NCBI GenBank assembly: GCA_002381225.1
Contig: DFSS01000043.1
Span: 60,013 to 117,820 of the forward strand
DNA: 57,808 bases
Reading direction: 5' to 3'
Source: Flavobacteriales bacterium UBA3431
GTDB lineage: Bacteria > Bacteroidota > Bacteroidia > Flavobacteriales > Schleiferiaceae
Shown: piece by piece, positions 17,543 to 25,755 of the stretch
Numbering within the stretch: position 1 is the first letter of the stretch
Layout of the letters: every line of letters begins with the position of its first letter
The notes under the pieces: generated by a model
Seen by the model: only the letters and a program-made list of their open reading frames with translations
Database searches by the model: none
What the model was told of the DNA's origin: nothing
Position numbers and translations under genes: made by a program

Positions 17543-17961
17543 TCGCGCCGGGCTGCCTCTGCTACGGCTTGAATCGTGGCATATGTGGACGCCAAATGGG
17601 CCTCCCATTCAGAGGCATCCACCCAACGGACCCAATCAATACCCTCCTCCGTTTGGGGTGATACGGGCGGGACCCCAAGTACCTGCATCCGGTACCAATG
17701 CGTGGTCTTCACGACGGTCTGGCCACGAAGGAGGTATTCATGCACCGTCTCTGTGAGTTTTGGGCCCAAAATGAGCCCACTCAACCCACATTCCTCCTCG
17801 ACTTCGCGAAGCGCACATGTGGGGATGTCCTCCCCTTCCTCCAACTTTCCTTTGGGCAAGTCCCACTGGTTCAGGCGATAGATCCAAAGGACCTGTCCGC
17901 GCTCATTTTCGACCCAACCGCCTGCTGCAGTCATCGAAATGTGGTCGTACTTTTGCGTCAT
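17539..17961 (-). CDS. NUDIX hydrolase
   Basis: A 140-residue NUDIX-fold enzyme, expected to hydrolyse a nucleoside diphosphate linked to another group. The full Nudix box is present: GKLEEGEDIPTCALREVEEECGL, with the spacing G-x5-E-x7-REVEEECG. Its preferred substrate cannot be read. The protein starts almost directly at the fold (AAGGWVENERG), whereas I recall the pyrE-linked relatives in other Bacteroidota carrying some 50-60 extra N-terminal residues. The ATG at 17961 shares the palindrome CATG with the pyrE start on the other strand, and the stop shares TTAA with coaD. A second ATG at 17934 is a possible start and would remove the overlap. Confidence 0.85.
   Translation of the reverse strand: MTQKYDHISMTAAGGWVENERGQVLWIYRLNQWDLPKGKLEEGEDIPTCALREVEEECGLSGLILGPKLTETVHEYLLRGQTVVKTTHWYRMQVLGVPPVSPQTEEGIDWVRWVDASEWEAHLASTYATIQAVAEAARRD
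17948..17955 (+). promoter_or_regulatory. -7 promoter element TACTTTTG for pyrE
   Basis: Exact TAnnTTTG match ending 4 bases before the pyrE ATG at 17960. It lies inside the first codons of the reverse-strand NUDIX gene. Predicted leaderless or near-leaderless start. Confidence 0.6.
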
Positions 17962-18607
17962 GGTTAATGAGTCTGAAACCGCCAAACGTCTGGCTGAATT
18001 ACTGCTGCAAATTAGGGCTATTGAGTTGCGCCCCGACGCCCCCTTTACCTGGGCCTCTGGCATCCTTTCTCCCATTTACTGCGATAACCGGGTCACCTTG
18101 TCGCACCCCATGGTCCGTACGTATTTGCGCGAGCTAATGGCTCAGAGCATCAAAGCTCAGTACCCCACGGTTGAAGTCATTGCGGGCGTGGCCACCGGGG
18201 CGATTGCTCTAGCTGCTTTGGTCGCCCAAGAACTCAATCTTCCCATGATTTACGTGCGTTCGGCCGCGAAGGGCCATGGACGGCAAAACCTCATCGAAGG
18301 GCACTTGACCAAGGGTGCGCGCGTCGTGGTCATCGAAGATTTGGTGTCCACCGGCATGAGTTCCCTGCAAGCAGTGGATGCCCTGCGCGAGGCAGAGGCC
18401 CATGTGCTCGGAATGGGCGCGATTTTCACCTATGGCTTCCAGCAGTCTGTGGATGCGTTTGCCGAAAAAGAGTGCCCCCTGTTCACGCTGAGCGACTACG
18501 ACCACCTCCTAGGTGTTGCCGAAGCGCGAAACACCCTTCACCGCGAGGAAGCCGAGGCGCTGGCCGTATGGCGGAAAGACCCCGCTGGGTGGGGTGCCAG
18601 CCGTTAA
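17960..18607 (+). CDS. pyrE: Orotate phosphoribosyltransferase
   Basis: Couples orotate to PRPP to form orotidine monophosphate in pyrimidine synthesis; cytosolic. The 215-residue protein has the type I phosphoribosyltransferase PRPP loop VVVIEDLVSTGMSSLQAV near residues 123-140, the flexible loop region RSAAKGHGRQNLIEG near 104, and the substrate segment SGILSPIYCDNR near 33. I use the ATG at 17960 (MVNESETAKRLAELLLQ), matching the family N-terminus; a promoter element ends 4 bases before it. NUDIX-pyrE divergence recurs in Bacteroidota. It converges on birA, 19 bases away. Confidence 0.95.
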   Translation: MVNESETAKRLAELLLQIRAIELRPDAPFTWASGILSPIYCDNRVTLSHPMVRTYLRELMAQSIKAQYPTVEVIAGVATGAIALAALVAQELNLPMIYVRSAAKGHGRQNLIEGHLTKGARVVVIEDLVSTGMSSLQAVDALREAEAHVLGMGAIFTYGFQQSVDAFAEKECPLFTLSDYDHLLGVAEARNTLHREEAEALAVWRKDPAGWGASR

Positions 18608-18626
18608 GCGACCACCCGCCTCCCCC

Positions 18627-19352
18627 TTACTTTTCCAATCCGCCTACCCAGTGGGTTTCACCGTGGACATACCACCGTACGACGGTTTGGCCGTCCACCC
18701 GGGTCCACTGCAAGCCAATCCGGCCTTGGGCATCCACGCCGAGGCACTTGGCCTCGCGGGGCTCCTCTTCGCCCGGAACCCGCCACAACCCGATTCCTCG
18801 ATGGACGAGTCGCTGTGAAAAAGACTGGATCGCGGATTCATCGGGGTGCATGAGGGCGTCCACCCAGGGCGGGAGAAGTCGATCGCGCCATACTTGAGGC
18901 GCTTCGAACGAGCCCAAGGCGGCAAAGCCGGGTGGGGCCGCTTCTATATTCAAGCCCAAACTCCCCGCATACCGGGTACAGTGTGAACCCGTCCATTGTG
19001 CCTCGGTCAGAATCCCTCCCACCTTGCGTCCCTCGAGGTACAAGTCATTCGGCCACTTCAATCCTATGGAACCAACCCCTGTTGCTTCGATGGCCTCACA
19101 AAGCGCGACCGTCATGGCCATGTGCCGATGCATCAGCGATTCCCCTGGCCACATCACCTGGGGGCTCACCAACGTGCACAAGAGGGCTTTTCCGGGCACA
19201 TCCTGCCATGTTTTGGTCCTCTGGCCGCGCCCTAGGTGCTGGGTATCTGCCGAAATGGCAGTCCATTCCGCCACATTCCACCCATCCCAATCCGCCGTAG
19301 CATGGGAATGCGTGGAGTCTATCTCCTTGAAATGCAGGGTATTGATGTACAT
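18627..19352 (-). CDS. birA: Biotin--[acetyl-CoA-carboxylase] ligase
   Basis: Attaches biotin through biotinyl-AMP to the carrier protein of acetyl-CoA carboxylase. The 241-residue protein is the single-domain form without the DNA-binding repressor domain of E. coli BirA. Visible motifs: EIDSTHSHA near residue 10, LGRGQRTKTWQD near 39 (the GRGRxxR-type ligase loop), and GLKWPNDLYLEGRKVGGILTE near 98-118. Its target pathway is represented in the window by accA. A one-mismatch promoter element, TGTTTTTG, lies 17 bases upstream at 19370-19377. Confidence 0.93.
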   Translation of the reverse strand: MYINTLHFKEIDSTHSHATADWDGWNVAEWTAISADTQHLGRGQRTKTWQDVPGKALLCTLVSPQVMWPGESLMHRHMAMTVALCEAIEATGVGSIGLKWPNDLYLEGRKVGGILTEAQWTGSHCTRYAGSLGLNIEAAPPGFAALGSFEAPQVWRDRLLPPWVDALMHPDESAIQSFSQRLVHRGIGLWRVPGEEEPREAKCLGVDAQGRIGLQWTRVDGQTVVRWYVHGETHWVGGLEK

Positions 19353-19477
19353 TTGGGGGCTATTTTACACAAAAACACCTCTTCGTAGGCCAAACCGCGG
19401 TGAAAGAGAACTTGGATGGCATCTTTGTTGTTCACTACTCAGACCATTAACTATGCCCTGTTGGGCTGATCCCCTGA
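19353..19477. other. birA-rsfS divergent gap, the longest non-coding stretch
   Basis: This 125-base region separates divergent genes. It holds a one-mismatch reverse -7 element (TGTTTTTG) for birA at 19370-19377, a one-mismatch forward element (CATCTTTG) at 19420-19427, and the end of an exact forward TACATTTG at 19348-19355 that overlaps the birA start. A small GCCC/GGGC hairpin at 19455-19466 lies just before the rsfS start. No open reading frame or RNA gene is recognisable. Confidence 0.4.
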
Positions 19478-19834
19478 ATGAAAAACGCATTTCCCCCCAT
19501 TGTTCTCGAAACCTTAGAAGGCATCGGTGATGTCAAAGGCGAAAATACAGTAGTCCTCGATTTGAAGCACCTCGAAAATGCCGTCTGTGATTACTTCATC
19601 ATTACCGAAGCTCAATCCAGCACGCAGGTTTCCGCCATAGCGGGATCAGTGGAAAAGCGCCTTCGGGAGCAGTGTGAAGAGCGTCCATGGCACATTGAAG
19701 GCGCCCAAGAATCCGAATGGATCCTCATGGACTATGTGCATGTTGTGGTCCATGTCTTCCAGCGCGAGGCCCGTGAATTTTATGATATTGAAGGACTATG
19801 GGGCGATGCCCACATAACCGCTATCCCTAGCTGA
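19478..19834 (+). CDS. rsfS: Ribosomal silencing factor RsfS
   Basis: RsfS binds ribosomal protein L14 and blocks joining of the 30S and 50S subunits when nutrients are scarce. At 118 residues it has the typical size. The conserved segments are VLDLKHLENAVCDYFIITEAQSSTQVSAIAGSVE near residues 26-60, WILMDYVHVVVHVFQREAREFYDIEGLWGDA near 85-115, the usual C-terminal block of the family. It heads the run rsfS-ftsH-LUD-cdsA-psd; ftsH starts 10 bases downstream, and rsfS next to ftsH is frequent in Bacteroidota. Confidence 0.93.
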   Translation: MKNAFPPIVLETLEGIGDVKGENTVVLDLKHLENAVCDYFIITEAQSSTQVSAIAGSVEKRLREQCEERPWHIEGAQESEWILMDYVHVVVHVFQREAREFYDIEGLWGDAHITAIPS

Positions 19835-19843
19835 TCCCCCCTT

Positions 19844-21982
19844 ATGAGCGAAAAATCTCCCCAGAAGAAGAACCCCATGCCGAAGTTTAGCCTCAGCTGG
19901 ATTTATCTCGCGGTATTCGTTGGACTGCTTGGACTTCAATTTGTTTCGGCCAATTACAGCGCGGCCGCTCAAGAGTCCAATTTTAACGAGTTGACCACCA
20001 AAGTCCTTCAGGGCCATATTGATAAAGTCAAAGTGGTCAATAAAAAGGACGTCTATTTGTACATCCAACCCGACACCTTGGCCAGCAATGCCGCCTACAA
20101 GGATTTGGCCACTTCGGGCTTCAACGATGCCCCCAATGCGGGTCCGCACTTTCATTTTGAAATGCCTGCGGACATCTTCAACGAGAACCTAAACCAATTT
20201 TACAGCGGGCACAGCGATTGGACGACGGTCCATGGAAAGCTCAACGTTGAATACAAGGATGAGCCCAATTACTGGACCGAAGTGTTGTCCTGGATTCTCC
20301 CCTTCGCCCTAATCGCCGTCTTCTGGTTCTTTATGATGCGCCGCATGGGCGGTGGTGGCGCCGGAGGACCTGGTGGCCAGCTGTTCAACATCGGAAAATC
20401 CCGCGCGCAAGTATTTGATGCCGACTCGGAAGTGCGTGTGACGTTTAAAAACGTGGCGGGCATGGAAGGCGCCAAAGATGAAGTACTTGAAGTCGTTGAC
20501 TTCCTGAAAAACCCCAAGAAATACACCAATCTCGGTGGAAAAATTCCCAAAGGGGTGCTCTTGAGTGGCCCTCCTGGAACAGGAAAAACGCTCCTGGCAA
20601 AGGCCGTCGCCGGCGAAGCGAAGGTGCCCTTTTTCTCGCTGAGCGGATCCGATTTTGTCGAGATGTTCGTTGGTGTGGGGGCAAGTCGAGTCCGTGACCT
20701 CTTCAAGCAAGCCAAGGAGAAATCACCATCCATCATCTTTATTGATGAAATTGATGCCATTGGACGTGCTCGAGGGAAAAACGCCTTTAGTGGTGGCAAT
20801 GACGAAAGGGAAAATACCCTCAATCAATTGCTCACCGAAATGGATGGATTTGGCACCAACGAGCATGTGATTGTGATGGCGGCCACCAACCGAGCAGATA
20901 TTTTGGACCGCGCTTTGATGCGCGCAGGCCGATTTGATCGGGTCATTTATGTCGACCTTCCAGAATTTACGGAGCGCAAAGAAATCTTCGAAGTACACCT
21001 GAAGCCCCTCAAATTGGGCAGCGATGTGGACGTGGAATTTCTTGCCCGCCAAACTCCTGGTTTCTCCGGAGCGGATATCGCCAATGTCTGCAACGAAGCC
21101 GCCCTGGTAGCCGCTCGAAAGGACAAGCAAGCCGTGGAAAAACAGGATTTCTTGGACGCCGTTGACCGCATCGTCGGAGGACTTGAAAAGAAAAATAAAA
21201 TCATCACCCCTGAGGAGAAAAAAGTCATCGCCTACCACGAAGCAGGCCATGCCACCGTGAGTTGGCTCCTCGAGCACGCCTCCCCGCTAGTCAAGGTGAC
21301 CATTGTTCCACGAGGACGATCTCTGGGGGCTGCATGGTACCTCCCTGAAGAGCGCCAATTGAACTCCGCGGAGCAAATGCTCGACGAGATGTGTGCGACG
21401 ATGGGAGGCCGCGCAGCGGAAGAGGTCATGTTTGGACGCATCACCACCGGCGCTTTGAGCGACTTAGAGAAAGTCACGAAGCAAGCACGAGCCATGGTCA
21501 CCATCTACGGCCTCAACGAGAAGCTTGGAAACGTGACCTACTACGATTCAAGCGGTCAAAACGAGTACCAATTTGACAAGCCCTACAGCGAAAAAACGGC
21601 CCAATTAATCGACGAAGAAATTTCGGCTTTGATTGAAGGGCAGTATACCCGGGCAAAACAAATATTACGCGATAACCAGGACAAGCTCACCGCTCTCGCG
21701 GAGGAGTTGCTCAAGCACGAAGTCATCTTCAAGGAAAACCTGGAGACGATCTTTGGTAAACGCCCGTGGTTAACCTCCGAAGAGAAAGTACAGGCCGCGC
21801 TGGATCAAGCCAAACCCGAAACCGATTCCACCGAAGACATGGATAACGCCTTGACAGAATCGGTGGTGGAGGCCCCACTGGCGGAGGAAGCCTTGGAGGG
21901 AGACTCGGCGTCGGACATGGCAGATTCGGCGGTGGAAAATTCTGACGAAGAGAATCTGGAAAGCCCGCAAGGAAACGCCTAA
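19844..21982 (+). CDS. ftsH: ATP-dependent zinc metalloprotease FtsH
   Basis: Hexameric inner-membrane AAA+ protease that extracts and degrades membrane and short-lived cytosolic proteins. The 712-residue protein has two transmembrane helices (about residues 16-38 and 148-168) around a periplasmic domain, a glycine-rich linker, the Walker A SGPPGTGKT near 240, FIDEIDAIGR (Walker B), the second region of homology with DRALMRAGRFDR, and the zinc site HEAGH near 465. The C-terminal tail of about 60 residues is strongly acidic and rich in Ala and Ser, likely disordered. It is followed by LUD, cdsA and psd, a common Bacteroidota order joining membrane proteolysis with phospholipid synthesis. Confidence 0.97.
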   Translation: MSEKSPQKKNPMPKFSLSWIYLAVFVGLLGLQFVSANYSAAAQESNFNELTTKVLQGHIDKVKVVNKKDVYLYIQPDTLASNAAYKDLATSGFNDAPNAGPHFHFEMPADIFNENLNQFYSGHSDWTTVHGKLNVEYKDEPNYWTEVLSWILPFALIAVFWFFMMRRMGGGGAGGPGGQLFNIGKSRAQVFDADSEVRVTFKNVAGMEGAKDEVLEVVDFLKNPKKYTNLGGKIPKGVLLSGPPGTGKTLLAKAVAGEAKVPFFSLSGSDFVEMFVGVGASRVRDLFKQAKEKSPSIIFIDEIDAIGRARGKNAFSGGNDERENTLNQLLTEMDGFGTNEHVIVMAATNRADILDRALMRAGRFDRVIYVDLPEFTERKEIFEVHLKPLKLGSDVDVEFLARQTPGFSGADIANVCNEAALVAARKDKQAVEKQDFLDAVDRIVGGLEKKNKIITPEEKKVIAYHEAGHATVSWLLEHASPLVKVTIVPRGRSLGAAWYLPEERQLNSAEQMLDEMCATMGGRAAEEVMFGRITTGALSDLEKVTKQARAMVTIYGLNEKLGNVTYYDSSGQNEYQFDKPYSEKTAQLIDEEISALIEGQYTRAKQILRDNQDKLTALAEELLKHEVIFKENLETIFGKRPWLTSEEKVQAALDQAKPETDSTEDMDNALTESVVEAPLAEEALEGDSASDMADSAVENSDEENLESPQGNA

Positions 21983-22014
21983 GATTCACTAATTTTCGGG
22001 GGAATTTCAGCACT

Positions 22015-22647
22015 ATGGCCGGACTATTCGGAAAAATTCTCTCTATTCTTAGTGGCGCCCCCGAACACGCAGTGTCGGAGGGGTCTGAGAGCACCGGAAA
22101 ATATCTGGCCCAGGCGGACGATCCCGTTGATTTACTCTTTGTGAAGAAATTCACGGACGGCGGAGGCCTCTTTATCTACTGTGGGAGCCCCGAAGAGATC
22201 GTTGAAAACCTGCGCGCGGCCGCCAAAGAATGTGGCCAATCCCAGTTCTTCGTCCCTGAGCGTCAACTCGGTCCCTGGTTTGAACAAGCAGGCTTGGCGG
22301 TGATTCAAGACAATCCCCTGGAAGCGACGGCCATGGCCTCGACCTGCCATGCAGCCATTGCCCAAACGGGTGGCATCATGATTTCGGATCTGCAAACCGC
22401 AGGCTTAAAGTTTGCCCAACTGCCCAGCATTCACATCGTATTTGCCCGCGTCTCTCAGGTTGTCAATAGCTTATCAGACGGCATGGCGGCCATCAACAAA
22501 TCCCACCGAGAGCAGCGCCCTCGCGCCATCATAACCCTCAAGGGCAAAATGGATGAAAGTGTGATGCAAGCCAAAGTGGACCCCAACAAGGGGCGCCACG
22601 TGTACTTCTTCCTTTTGGAAGATCCCTTATTTCCCGAAAACGCATGA
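22015..22647 (+). CDS. LUD-domain protein (LutC/YkgG-like)
   Basis: A 210-residue protein resembling the LUD domain found in lactate utilisation protein C and LutB. Seen features include the strand-helix region DGGGLFIYCGSPEEIVENLRAA, the central AIAQTGGIMISDLQTAG and the SIHIVFARVSQVV segment, matching the usual order of the fold. No LutA or LutB gene (iron-sulfur subunits) is nearby, so a role in lactate oxidation is not supported here. The gene lies between ftsH and cdsA and overlaps cdsA by the ATGA junction; this position recurs in Bacteroidota, but its function is not known to me. Confidence 0.75.
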   Translation: MAGLFGKILSILSGAPEHAVSEGSESTGKYLAQADDPVDLLFVKKFTDGGGLFIYCGSPEEIVENLRAAAKECGQSQFFVPERQLGPWFEQAGLAVIQDNPLEATAMASTCHAAIAQTGGIMISDLQTAGLKFAQLPSIHIVFARVSQVVNSLSDGMAAINKSHREQRPRAIITLKGKMDESVMQAKVDPNKGRHVYFFLLEDPLFPENA

Positions 22648-23300
22648 TGCAGCGTAGCCTCTGGGGTGCCGTGTATGCCCTAGCCATATTTTGGATTTGC
22701 AACGGCCGGCCATGGTCACCTTATCTCCTTGGGCTCCCTCTTTTGGGCGTCGCATGGGAATTTTTGCAAATGCGTACCCTCACTATGGCTCAACGAGGCA
22801 TTGGCCTCGCCTATACCCTCTTGGCAGGGTGGGGAACCTACCATCTGATCGCCACGTGGGAGGAGTTGTCGGGCTTCATCCTCTTTTCCATTTTTATTTT
22901 GATTTGGCTCAGTGATTCCATGGCCTACGTGGGCGGACGCCTATTGGGACGAACCCCCTTAGCCCCCACCTTGTCCCCCAAAAAAACCTGGGAAGGGGCC
23001 ATTTCGGGCGGCCTTTTCACCCTCCTCTTGGGCAGTGCCTACTTGGTCAAAATGGATGGTCCCATCTCACGCTTTTCCGAATGGTCCACATGGCCACGCT
23101 ATGCCTGGCTTCTGCCTCTCGTGATTGCCATCGCGGCACCAATAGGGGATTTGGTGGGCTCCAAATTCAAACGGATGGCCGACATCAAAGACTCGGGCAT
23201 CTTCCTGCCCGGACACGGCGGATTCCTGGACCGTTTTGACAGTTTCCTTTTAAGTGTCATTCTCGTGGCACTTCTCCAATCCTATATTTTAGTCGCATGA
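22644..23300 (+). CDS. cdsA: Phosphatidate cytidylyltransferase
   Basis: Makes CDP-diacylglycerol from phosphatidate and CTP in the inner membrane, feeding all phospholipid synthesis. The 218-residue protein has about six hydrophobic helices and the C-terminal CDP signature: SKFKRMADIKDSGIFLPGHGG followed by FLDRFDS, with LSDSMAYVGGRLLGRTPLAP and SPKKTWEGAISG in the middle. It is shorter than the approximately 270-285 residues of the E. coli enzyme, having fewer N-terminal helices. The start overlaps the LUD stop (ATGA), and its own stop overlaps the psd start (ATGA), so the three are tightly coupled. Confidence 0.93.
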   Translation: MMQRSLWGAVYALAIFWICNGRPWSPYLLGLPLLGVAWEFLQMRTLTMAQRGIGLAYTLLAGWGTYHLIATWEELSGFILFSIFILIWLSDSMAYVGGRLLGRTPLAPTLSPKKTWEGAISGGLFTLLLGSAYLVKMDGPISRFSEWSTWPRYAWLLPLVIAIAAPIGDLVGSKFKRMADIKDSGIFLPGHGGFLDRFDSFLLSVILVALLQSYILVA

Positions 23301-23962
23301 TACACCGCGAAGGACATAAAACCCTTTTTATTGCCCTCCTCGTTTTGGGCCTTCCCTATGTTGCCTTGGATCATTGGGTCCAAATCACATGGTTGACACA
23401 AACCTATTTGGTGCTCGCCTTGGTCCTCTATGTCTTGGTGCTGCAATTTTTTCGAAACCCACCCCGGACCACTGTAGCCCAATCAGGGGATGTCATTGCA
23501 CCCGCCGACGGCAAAGTTGTCCTCATCGAGGAAATCGAGGAGACGGAGTGCTTTCACGACCAGCGAAAGATGATTTCCATCTTTATGTCGCCGCTGAATG
23601 TGCATGTAAACCGGGTGCCCGTCGCGGGGAAAGTGACCTACGCGAAGTACCACCCTGGCAAGTACCTCGTAGCATGGCATCCTAAGAGCTCCACGCTTAA
23701 TGAGCGCACGACGGTCGTCGTGGACGATCCCGCCACAGGCCCAGTACTCTTTCGCCAAATAGCCGGGGCCGTCGCCCGCCGCATCGCGCTATACTGCCGA
23801 CCCGGGCAAGCCTATCAAGCGGGAGATGAATTCGGTTTTATTCGATTTGGGAGCCGTATGGACATATACCTCCCCTTGGATGCGGAAATCTGTGTGAAGA
23901 TTGGTGATCGTCCCCGCGGAGGCGAAACAGTCATCGCACGTATTCCTGCCAGAAAAGCCTAA
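23297..23962 (+). CDS. psd: Phosphatidylserine decarboxylase proenzyme (short type)
   Basis: Decarboxylates phosphatidylserine to phosphatidylethanolamine, the main phospholipid of this group, after self-cleavage that forms a pyruvoyl group. The 221-residue protein has two N-terminal membrane helices (about 10-28 and 33-52), then the decarboxylase domain with APADGKVVLIEE near 70, SIFMSPLNVHVNRVP near 97, NERTTVV, and the cleavage region FIRFGSRMDIYLP near 183, where the serine of GS should become the pyruvoyl group. Short PSDs of this kind are common in bacteria. It overlaps cdsA by four bases; phosphatidylserine synthase is not in the window. Confidence 0.93.
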   Translation: MIHREGHKTLFIALLVLGLPYVALDHWVQITWLTQTYLVLALVLYVLVLQFFRNPPRTTVAQSGDVIAPADGKVVLIEEIEETECFHDQRKMISIFMSPLNVHVNRVPVAGKVTYAKYHPGKYLVAWHPKSSTLNERTTVVVDDPATGPVLFRQIAGAVARRIALYCRPGQAYQAGDEFGFIRFGSRMDIYLPLDAEICVKIGDRPRGGETVIARIPARKA

Positions 23963-23984
23963 GCCTCCTCGCTTCGTATCCGTG

Positions 23985-24662
23985 CTAGGGCCGAGCCTCT
24001 TGTGCCCATTCGAAGGCGACTTGGAACACTTCGTCCGGGCTGATGTCCGAGTTGTCGAGGATTCGCGCATCGTCGGCTTGCAATAGCGGCGAATCAAGGC
24101 GGCCCTGATCCTGCGCATCGCGTTGCAACAAATTGCTCTTGACCTCCGCGAGCGTGACCGTCTTATCTCCCTTCGCCCGAAGCTCCTCCAATCGGCGCGC
24201 GGCGCGAATATCGGAGTCCGCCGTCATGAAAATCTTGAGCTCTGCATGGGGAAAGACCACGGTGCCTATATCGCGGCCGTCCATCACCAAGCTTTGGCCC
24301 TGCCCCATGCGCTGCTGCTGAGCGACCAACTGCCGACGCACGGCCGGTATGGACGAGACGCGGGACACGATGCGGTTGACCTCCATGGTTCGGATGTCAG
24401 CCTCCACCACCTCCCCATTGAGCACGGCAAGATTCTCTCCTTGCAGACCGCGTTGGAAATCCAATGAAATATTCGGTAAATGGTTGACCAAGGCCGCTTC
24501 ATCGAGGTAGCCATCTTGAACCCATCCTTGGCGAATAGCCACCAGCGCCACCATGCGGTACATGGCGCCCGTATCCACATAAATAAATTCAAGGGCTTGA
24601 GCTAAGCGCTTGGCCACCGTGCTTTTCCCGGTGGAAGAGAATCCGTCAATCGCGATAATCAT
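23985..24662 (-). CDS. cmk: Cytidylate kinase
   Basis: Phosphorylates CMP and dCMP with ATP in the cytosol. The 225-residue protein starts with the P-loop IAIDGFSSTGKST (residues 3-15), then DTGAMYRMVAL near 31, the CMP-binding region with RQLVAQQQRMGQGQSLVMDGRDIGT near 110-132, and the LRAKGDK lid region near 163. All are expected in Cmk. It is the last gene of the run rpmE2-glmU-like-lon-porQ-cmk, 4 bases after porQ; the porQ-cmk pair also occurs in other T9SS-bearing Bacteroidota. Confidence 0.95.
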   Translation of the reverse strand: MIIAIDGFSSTGKSTVAKRLAQALEFIYVDTGAMYRMVALVAIRQGWVQDGYLDEAALVNHLPNISLDFQRGLQGENLAVLNGEVVEADIRTMEVNRIVSRVSSIPAVRRQLVAQQQRMGQGQSLVMDGRDIGTVVFPHAELKIFMTADSDIRAARRLEELRAKGDKTVTLAEVKSNLLQRDAQDQGRLDSPLLQADDARILDNSDISPDEVFQVAFEWAQEARP

Positions 24663-24666
24663 GGGC

Positions 24667-25746
24667 TTAGAGGCGTCGTATGAGCGTAAATTGGTTCAAT
24701 CGGCCTGCCACATGGTAGACGGCTGACCCGTATTGGTAGGACATTTTAGCGGTCTGCAAACTTAGGCCAAAACTGAGTCCCGGATTGCTCCGCCGTGTAG
24801 GGATGCGCATTTCCATTTGCCGACGCACATCATAGCCCACTTGGATAAAAATTCGTCCGCCTAATTGCGCCTCTACACTCGGATGTACATGGCGCAGGGC
24901 ATTGTTCCAAAAAGAGATGTCCTGAACGGTCACTTCCCCCGTCAAAGGATCCTTGGACACCAATTGGGGGTCGACATAGCGCATGTCCCAACGTTGCAGA
25001 TGGGTATAGGTTAAATTCCAGCGAAACGGGGCATACTTTAATTTTTGGGAAATCGTCAATTGAACGTCCAAGGGCAAAGCCTCGCGCTCAGCGGCAAAGT
25101 ACTCAAGGCTGCGCCCCGCATTTTTGACCACGATGCCCATGGAGGTGCGGCCCGAATCGATAGTCCAAAGCAATCCCCCATCCAGGGCCAGAGCCTGAGC
25201 CGTGTAGGGACCATAGGTTAGCATGGCAAGCTTGGTGCCTAGCCCGGCCGTAAAGCCCTTCCAATGGGCCGCAGCGGCCAAACGTGGCGTCACTTCTTGA
25301 GCGCGAAAAGTGCCTAAGAGTTCCCCTGCGGCGTCGCGTTCCTCCAATAAACCGGTCTGAAGGTAGTCTACCCCCACGGCCGCGGACCAGGAGGGAGCCG
25401 ACCAGCCATGCAGGCCGCGTTGTGCATCCCATTGAGCGAGGGGCGCTTCGGGGCGTTTGACCCGTGCAGGCAGTGGAAGTCCATAGCTCAAGCCTCCGAC
25501 GCGCAACCCGCCTAACGAGGCTTGCGACGTGATAGCGATTTGGTTCCGGTGTTCGGGCCGCAGCAAGGCTGGATTGAAGGCAGAAAAGCTGACATCACCA
25601 GGATGCGCCAAGGCATCCCAGCCCAGCCCCACCAAACGGGCAGAACCACCTTGACTCAGCGAGGAAAAGGACGCATAACTCGCCGGCTGCGCCATGGCAG
25701 CAACGGTAGCACAAAGCGCCCAAAGCGCAAAGAAGCGTCGAATCAC
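24667..25746 (-). CDS. porQ: Type IX secretion system protein PorQ
   Basis: A 359-residue outer-membrane beta-barrel-like protein. PorQ is a T9SS component that, with PorU, PorV and PorZ, takes part in the surface attachment complex that processes and anchors cargo. A signal peptide (about residues 1-19, ending AAMAQ) is followed by alternating strand-like segments and the conserved N-terminal stretch SLSQGGSARLVGLGWDALAHPGDVSFSAFNPALL. The neighbours lon and cmk support the assignment, since porQ commonly lies beside cmk. Assignment rests on N-terminal similarity, length and context. It fits with the sorting-domain protein at 13487-15256. Confidence 0.82.
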   Translation of the reverse strand: MIRRFFALWALCATVAAMAQPASYASFSSLSQGGSARLVGLGWDALAHPGDVSFSAFNPALLRPEHRNQIAITSQASLGGLRVGGLSYGLPLPARVKRPEAPLAQWDAQRGLHGWSAPSWSAAVGVDYLQTGLLEERDAAGELLGTFRAQEVTPRLAAAAHWKGFTAGLGTKLAMLTYGPYTAQALALDGGLLWTIDSGRTSMGIVVKNAGRSLEYFAAEREALPLDVQLTISQKLKYAPFRWNLTYTHLQRWDMRYVDPQLVSKDPLTGEVTVQDISFWNNALRHVHPSVEAQLGGRIFIQVGYDVRRQMEMRIPTRRSNPGLSFGLSLQTAKMSYQYGSAVYHVAGRLNQFTLIRRL

Positions 25747-25755
25747 ACCTTGAAA

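Noticed and set aside
17539..17961. NUDIX gene as a broken pseudogene
   Set aside because: Although it seems short at the N-terminus compared with relatives, the full Nudix box and the fold core are intact and the frame is uninterrupted.
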